Shown one piece after another: positions 6,137 to 7,506 of a stretch of DNA of 7,506 nt (the stretch's first letter is position 1; each line of letters starts with the position of its first letter). The notes beneath the pieces were generated by a model. It saw only the letters and a list, made by a program, of their open reading frames with translations, did no database searches and was not told the DNA's origin. A program made the position numbers and the translations under genes. The stretch spans positions 1 to 7,506 of the forward strand of contig CAJAHV010000258.1 of assembly GCA_903939555.1 (NCBI GenBank), given 5' to 3'. This stretch comes from an uncultured Alphaproteobacteria bacterium. GTDB lineage: Bacteria > Pseudomonadota > Alphaproteobacteria > Sphingomonadales > Sphingomonadaceae.

Positions 6137-6897
6137 CCGGGCTGGCGCATGCGGGCACCTATGTCCGCGATGTTGCCGCCAGCCGCGCCCGGATTCGCGA
6201 AAATGTGCTGGATTGGGAACATCTGCCCGCCCTGCACGCCAGCAGCTTTGCCGCCTGCGAACTGGTCGACAGCGATGCCGATGGCTGGCGGGTCAGGCTG
6301 ACCGCAGCGGGCGGCGGCGATGCGCAGACCCTCAAGCTGTTCATCGCCCCCGATACCAGCCACTACCGCGTCGTCACCGAAGCCGGCCCCGGTGCGACCA
6401 GCGAAATCCGCGTTGCCGTCACCGAAACCGCGCCGCATGCCTGCCATGTCCGCGTCGAATATCATGTGCCGGTCAACGACCCGGAGGTTCTGGCGATGAT
6501 CGGCAAGGGCTTTGTCGCCATTTACGAACGGCTGTGGGACGAAGACGAGGCGATGATGCAGGCGCGCGAAGCAGCGCTCGCGCCTCGCCCGCGCGCGCCC
6601 GACCGGGTCGATCTCGGCCCCGAAGCGGCGCTGGCCCTGCCGCTCGATTTCGATCTCGGCAGCGGCCGCTTCCGCCTCATCCGCCACCAAACCACGCTGC
6701 TGGCGCACAGCCGCATCTGCCCGCACTGGCTCGGGCCGCTCGATGCGCCGCCAGATGGCGATGGCTGCCTGACCTGCCCGTGGCACGGCTACCGCTTTGA
6801 TGCCGCAACCGGGCGCAGCGCCGATGGCCGCGCGCTGCGACTCGCTCCGGCACCGGCAATCAGCATCGAAAACGGCCATATCATCGCGTGCGGGTAG
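6133..6897 (+). CDS. Compact Rieske protein with oxygenase-like iron motif and reversed domain order
   Basis: A 254-residue cytosolic protein; no signal or membrane segment is seen. The C-terminal part (about 155-254) holds a Rieske [2Fe-2S] site: C196-P-H198, then C215-P-W-H218, with 16 residues between H198 and C215, normal for the family. The N-terminal part contains ENVLDWEHLPALH (23-35), which matches the N-x2-D-x2-H-x4-H motif of Rieske oxygenases. H30 and H35 are the candidate iron ligands. WDEDEAMMQAREAAL follows, with D138 (or D136) as the possible third ligand. In standard oxygenases the Rieske domain comes first; here the order is reversed and the catalytic part is only about 150 residues. 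A role as a hydroxylase or demethylase is inference, and substrate and electron donor are unknown. The alternative is an electron-transfer or binding protein with an SRPBCC-like domain. It overlaps cobT by ATGA and the next gene by 10 bases. Confidence 0.82.
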   Translation: MTGLAHAGTYVRDVAASRARIRENVLDWEHLPALHASSFAACELVDSDADGWRVRLTAAGGGDAQTLKLFIAPDTSHYRVVTEAGPGATSEIRVAVTETAPHACHVRVEYHVPVNDPEVLAMIGKGFVAIYERLWDEDEAMMQAREAALAPRPRAPDRVDLGPEAALALPLDFDLGSGRFRLIRHQTTLLAHSRICPHWLGPLDAPPDGDGCLTCPWHGYRFDAATGRSADGRALRLAPAPAISIENGHIIACG

Positions 6898-7445
6898 CGC
6901 TGTTCACCCGCTGGCCCGAAGCCGGCAAGGCCAAGACCCGCCTCATCCCGGCACTGGGGCCGAAAGGCGCCGCCGATCTGCACAAGCGGTTGACCGAGCG
7001 CAGCGTGGCAACCGTACGCGCCGCCGGGCTGGCGCTGGAGATTCGCAGCACGGGCGCTGACCCGGCGCAGTTCCGCGACTGGCTGGGAGTCGCAAGCGTC
7101 GTCGATCAGGGCGAAGGTGATCTCGGCGAGCGTCTCGCCCGCACCGCCGAGTCGCTGCCGGTGCTGCTGCTCGGTGCCGATATTCCCGGGCTGCTGCCGC
7201 ATCACCTCACCGCCGCCGCCGCCGCGCTCGCCAGCGCGCCCGCCGTCATCGGCCCGGCGGCGGACGGCGGCTATTGGCTGCTCGGCCTCGCCGCGCCGAT
7301 GCCGCAGGCGTTCACCGGCATCGCCTGGGGAACAGACACCGTGCTGACGGCAACGCTCGCCCGCCTGCCGGCCGCAACGCCGCGCCTCGAAACCCTGTCC
7401 GATCTCGATACCCCCGCAGACCTCGCGCACTGGCCCGGCCTGTGA
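6888..7445 (+). CDS. TIGR04282/DUF2064-type glycosyltransferase-like nucleotidyltransferase
   Basis: A 185-residue single-domain protein of the CofC/GT-A-like fold. Members of this family are annotated as 'transferase 1, rSAM/selenodomain-associated'; their substrate is generally not established. Visible motifs are the nucleotide-binding start with P10-E-A-G-K-A-K-T-R-L19, the metal-site motif GADIPG (96-101, D98), and GPAADGGYWLLGL starting at 122. The start is GTG at 6888, inside the end of the Rieske gene, and no strong ribosome site precedes it, so expression probably relies on translation of the upstream gene. It overlaps the next gene by GTGA. Members of this family are often paired with a TIGR04283-type family 2 glycosyltransferase, which fits the following gene. 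Confidence 0.88.
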   Translation: MRVALFTRWPEAGKAKTRLIPALGPKGAADLHKRLTERSVATVRAAGLALEIRSTGADPAQFRDWLGVASVVDQGEGDLGERLARTAESLPVLLLGADIPGLLPHHLTAAAAALASAPAVIGPAADGGYWLLGLAAPMPQAFTGIAWGTDTVLTATLARLPAATPRLETLSDLDTPADLAHWPGL

Positions 7446-7506
7446 GCGTCGCGATTGTCATCCCCATGCTCAACGAGGCCGCCGCGCTGCCGCGCCTCGC
7501 CCGCTG
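7442..7506 (+). CDS. Family 2 glycosyltransferase, 3' truncated by the window end
   Basis: Only the first 21 full codons are in the window. They read GTG-start followed by VAIVIPMLNEAAALPRLAR, the standard opening strand of a GT-A fold family 2 glycosyltransferase, where the I-P-x-L-N-E segment forms part of the nucleotide-sugar site. Position right after a TIGR04282-type gene, with a GTGA overlap, suggests the partner family TIGR04283 ('transferase 2'). The exact subfamily cannot be told from this fragment. Confidence 0.75.
   Translation, partial: MSVAIVIPMLNEAAALPRLAR

Overview
The window is a dense, GC-rich bacterial chromosome segment with short gaps, frequent GTG starts and overlapping gene ends. 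Gene content (an ACAD8-like acyl-CoA dehydrogenase; a BolA / J-domain / CobS / CobT neighbourhood) suggests an alphaproteobacterium, most likely of the order Sphingomonadales. That assignment is inferred from remembered protein similarity and gene order, not from a search.

Left part (1-1141): the 3' end of an isobutyryl-CoA dehydrogenase-like gene (+) converges on a tRNA-Thr(UGU) gene (-), with about 25 bases between them. Middle part (1176-2545, minus strand): bolA followed by a secreted zinc hydrolase of the M14 AstE/AspA (succinylglutamate desuccinylase/aspartoacylase-like) type. Their stop and start overlap as GTGA, and the tRNA lies 34 bases after the second gene. A divergent control region of about 76 bases (2546-2621) separates this pair from the plus-strand operon.

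Right part (2622-7506, plus strand): a J-domain protein that lacks any ATG, GTG or TTG start (best candidate ATT at 2622), cobS (AAA+ ATPase) and cobT (vWA/MIDAS protein). These are followed by a small Rieske protein, a TIGR04282/DUF2064-type transferase and the first 22 codons of a family 2 glycosyltransferase. From cobT onward every gene overlaps the next (ATGA, 10 bases, GTGA), so these genes are probably translated in a coupled way.

CobS and CobT are the ATPase pair that drives aerobic cobalt insertion together with CobN. No cobN or other cobalamin gene is visible here, so the pair is unlinked within this window. The most unusual item is the Rieske protein at 6133-6897. Its N-terminal half carries a good match to the mononuclear-iron motif of Rieske oxygenases (N-x2-D-x2-H-x4-H, plus a later Asp), while its [2Fe-2S] motif is at the C-terminus. 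That is the reverse of the normal domain order, in a protein of only 254 residues.
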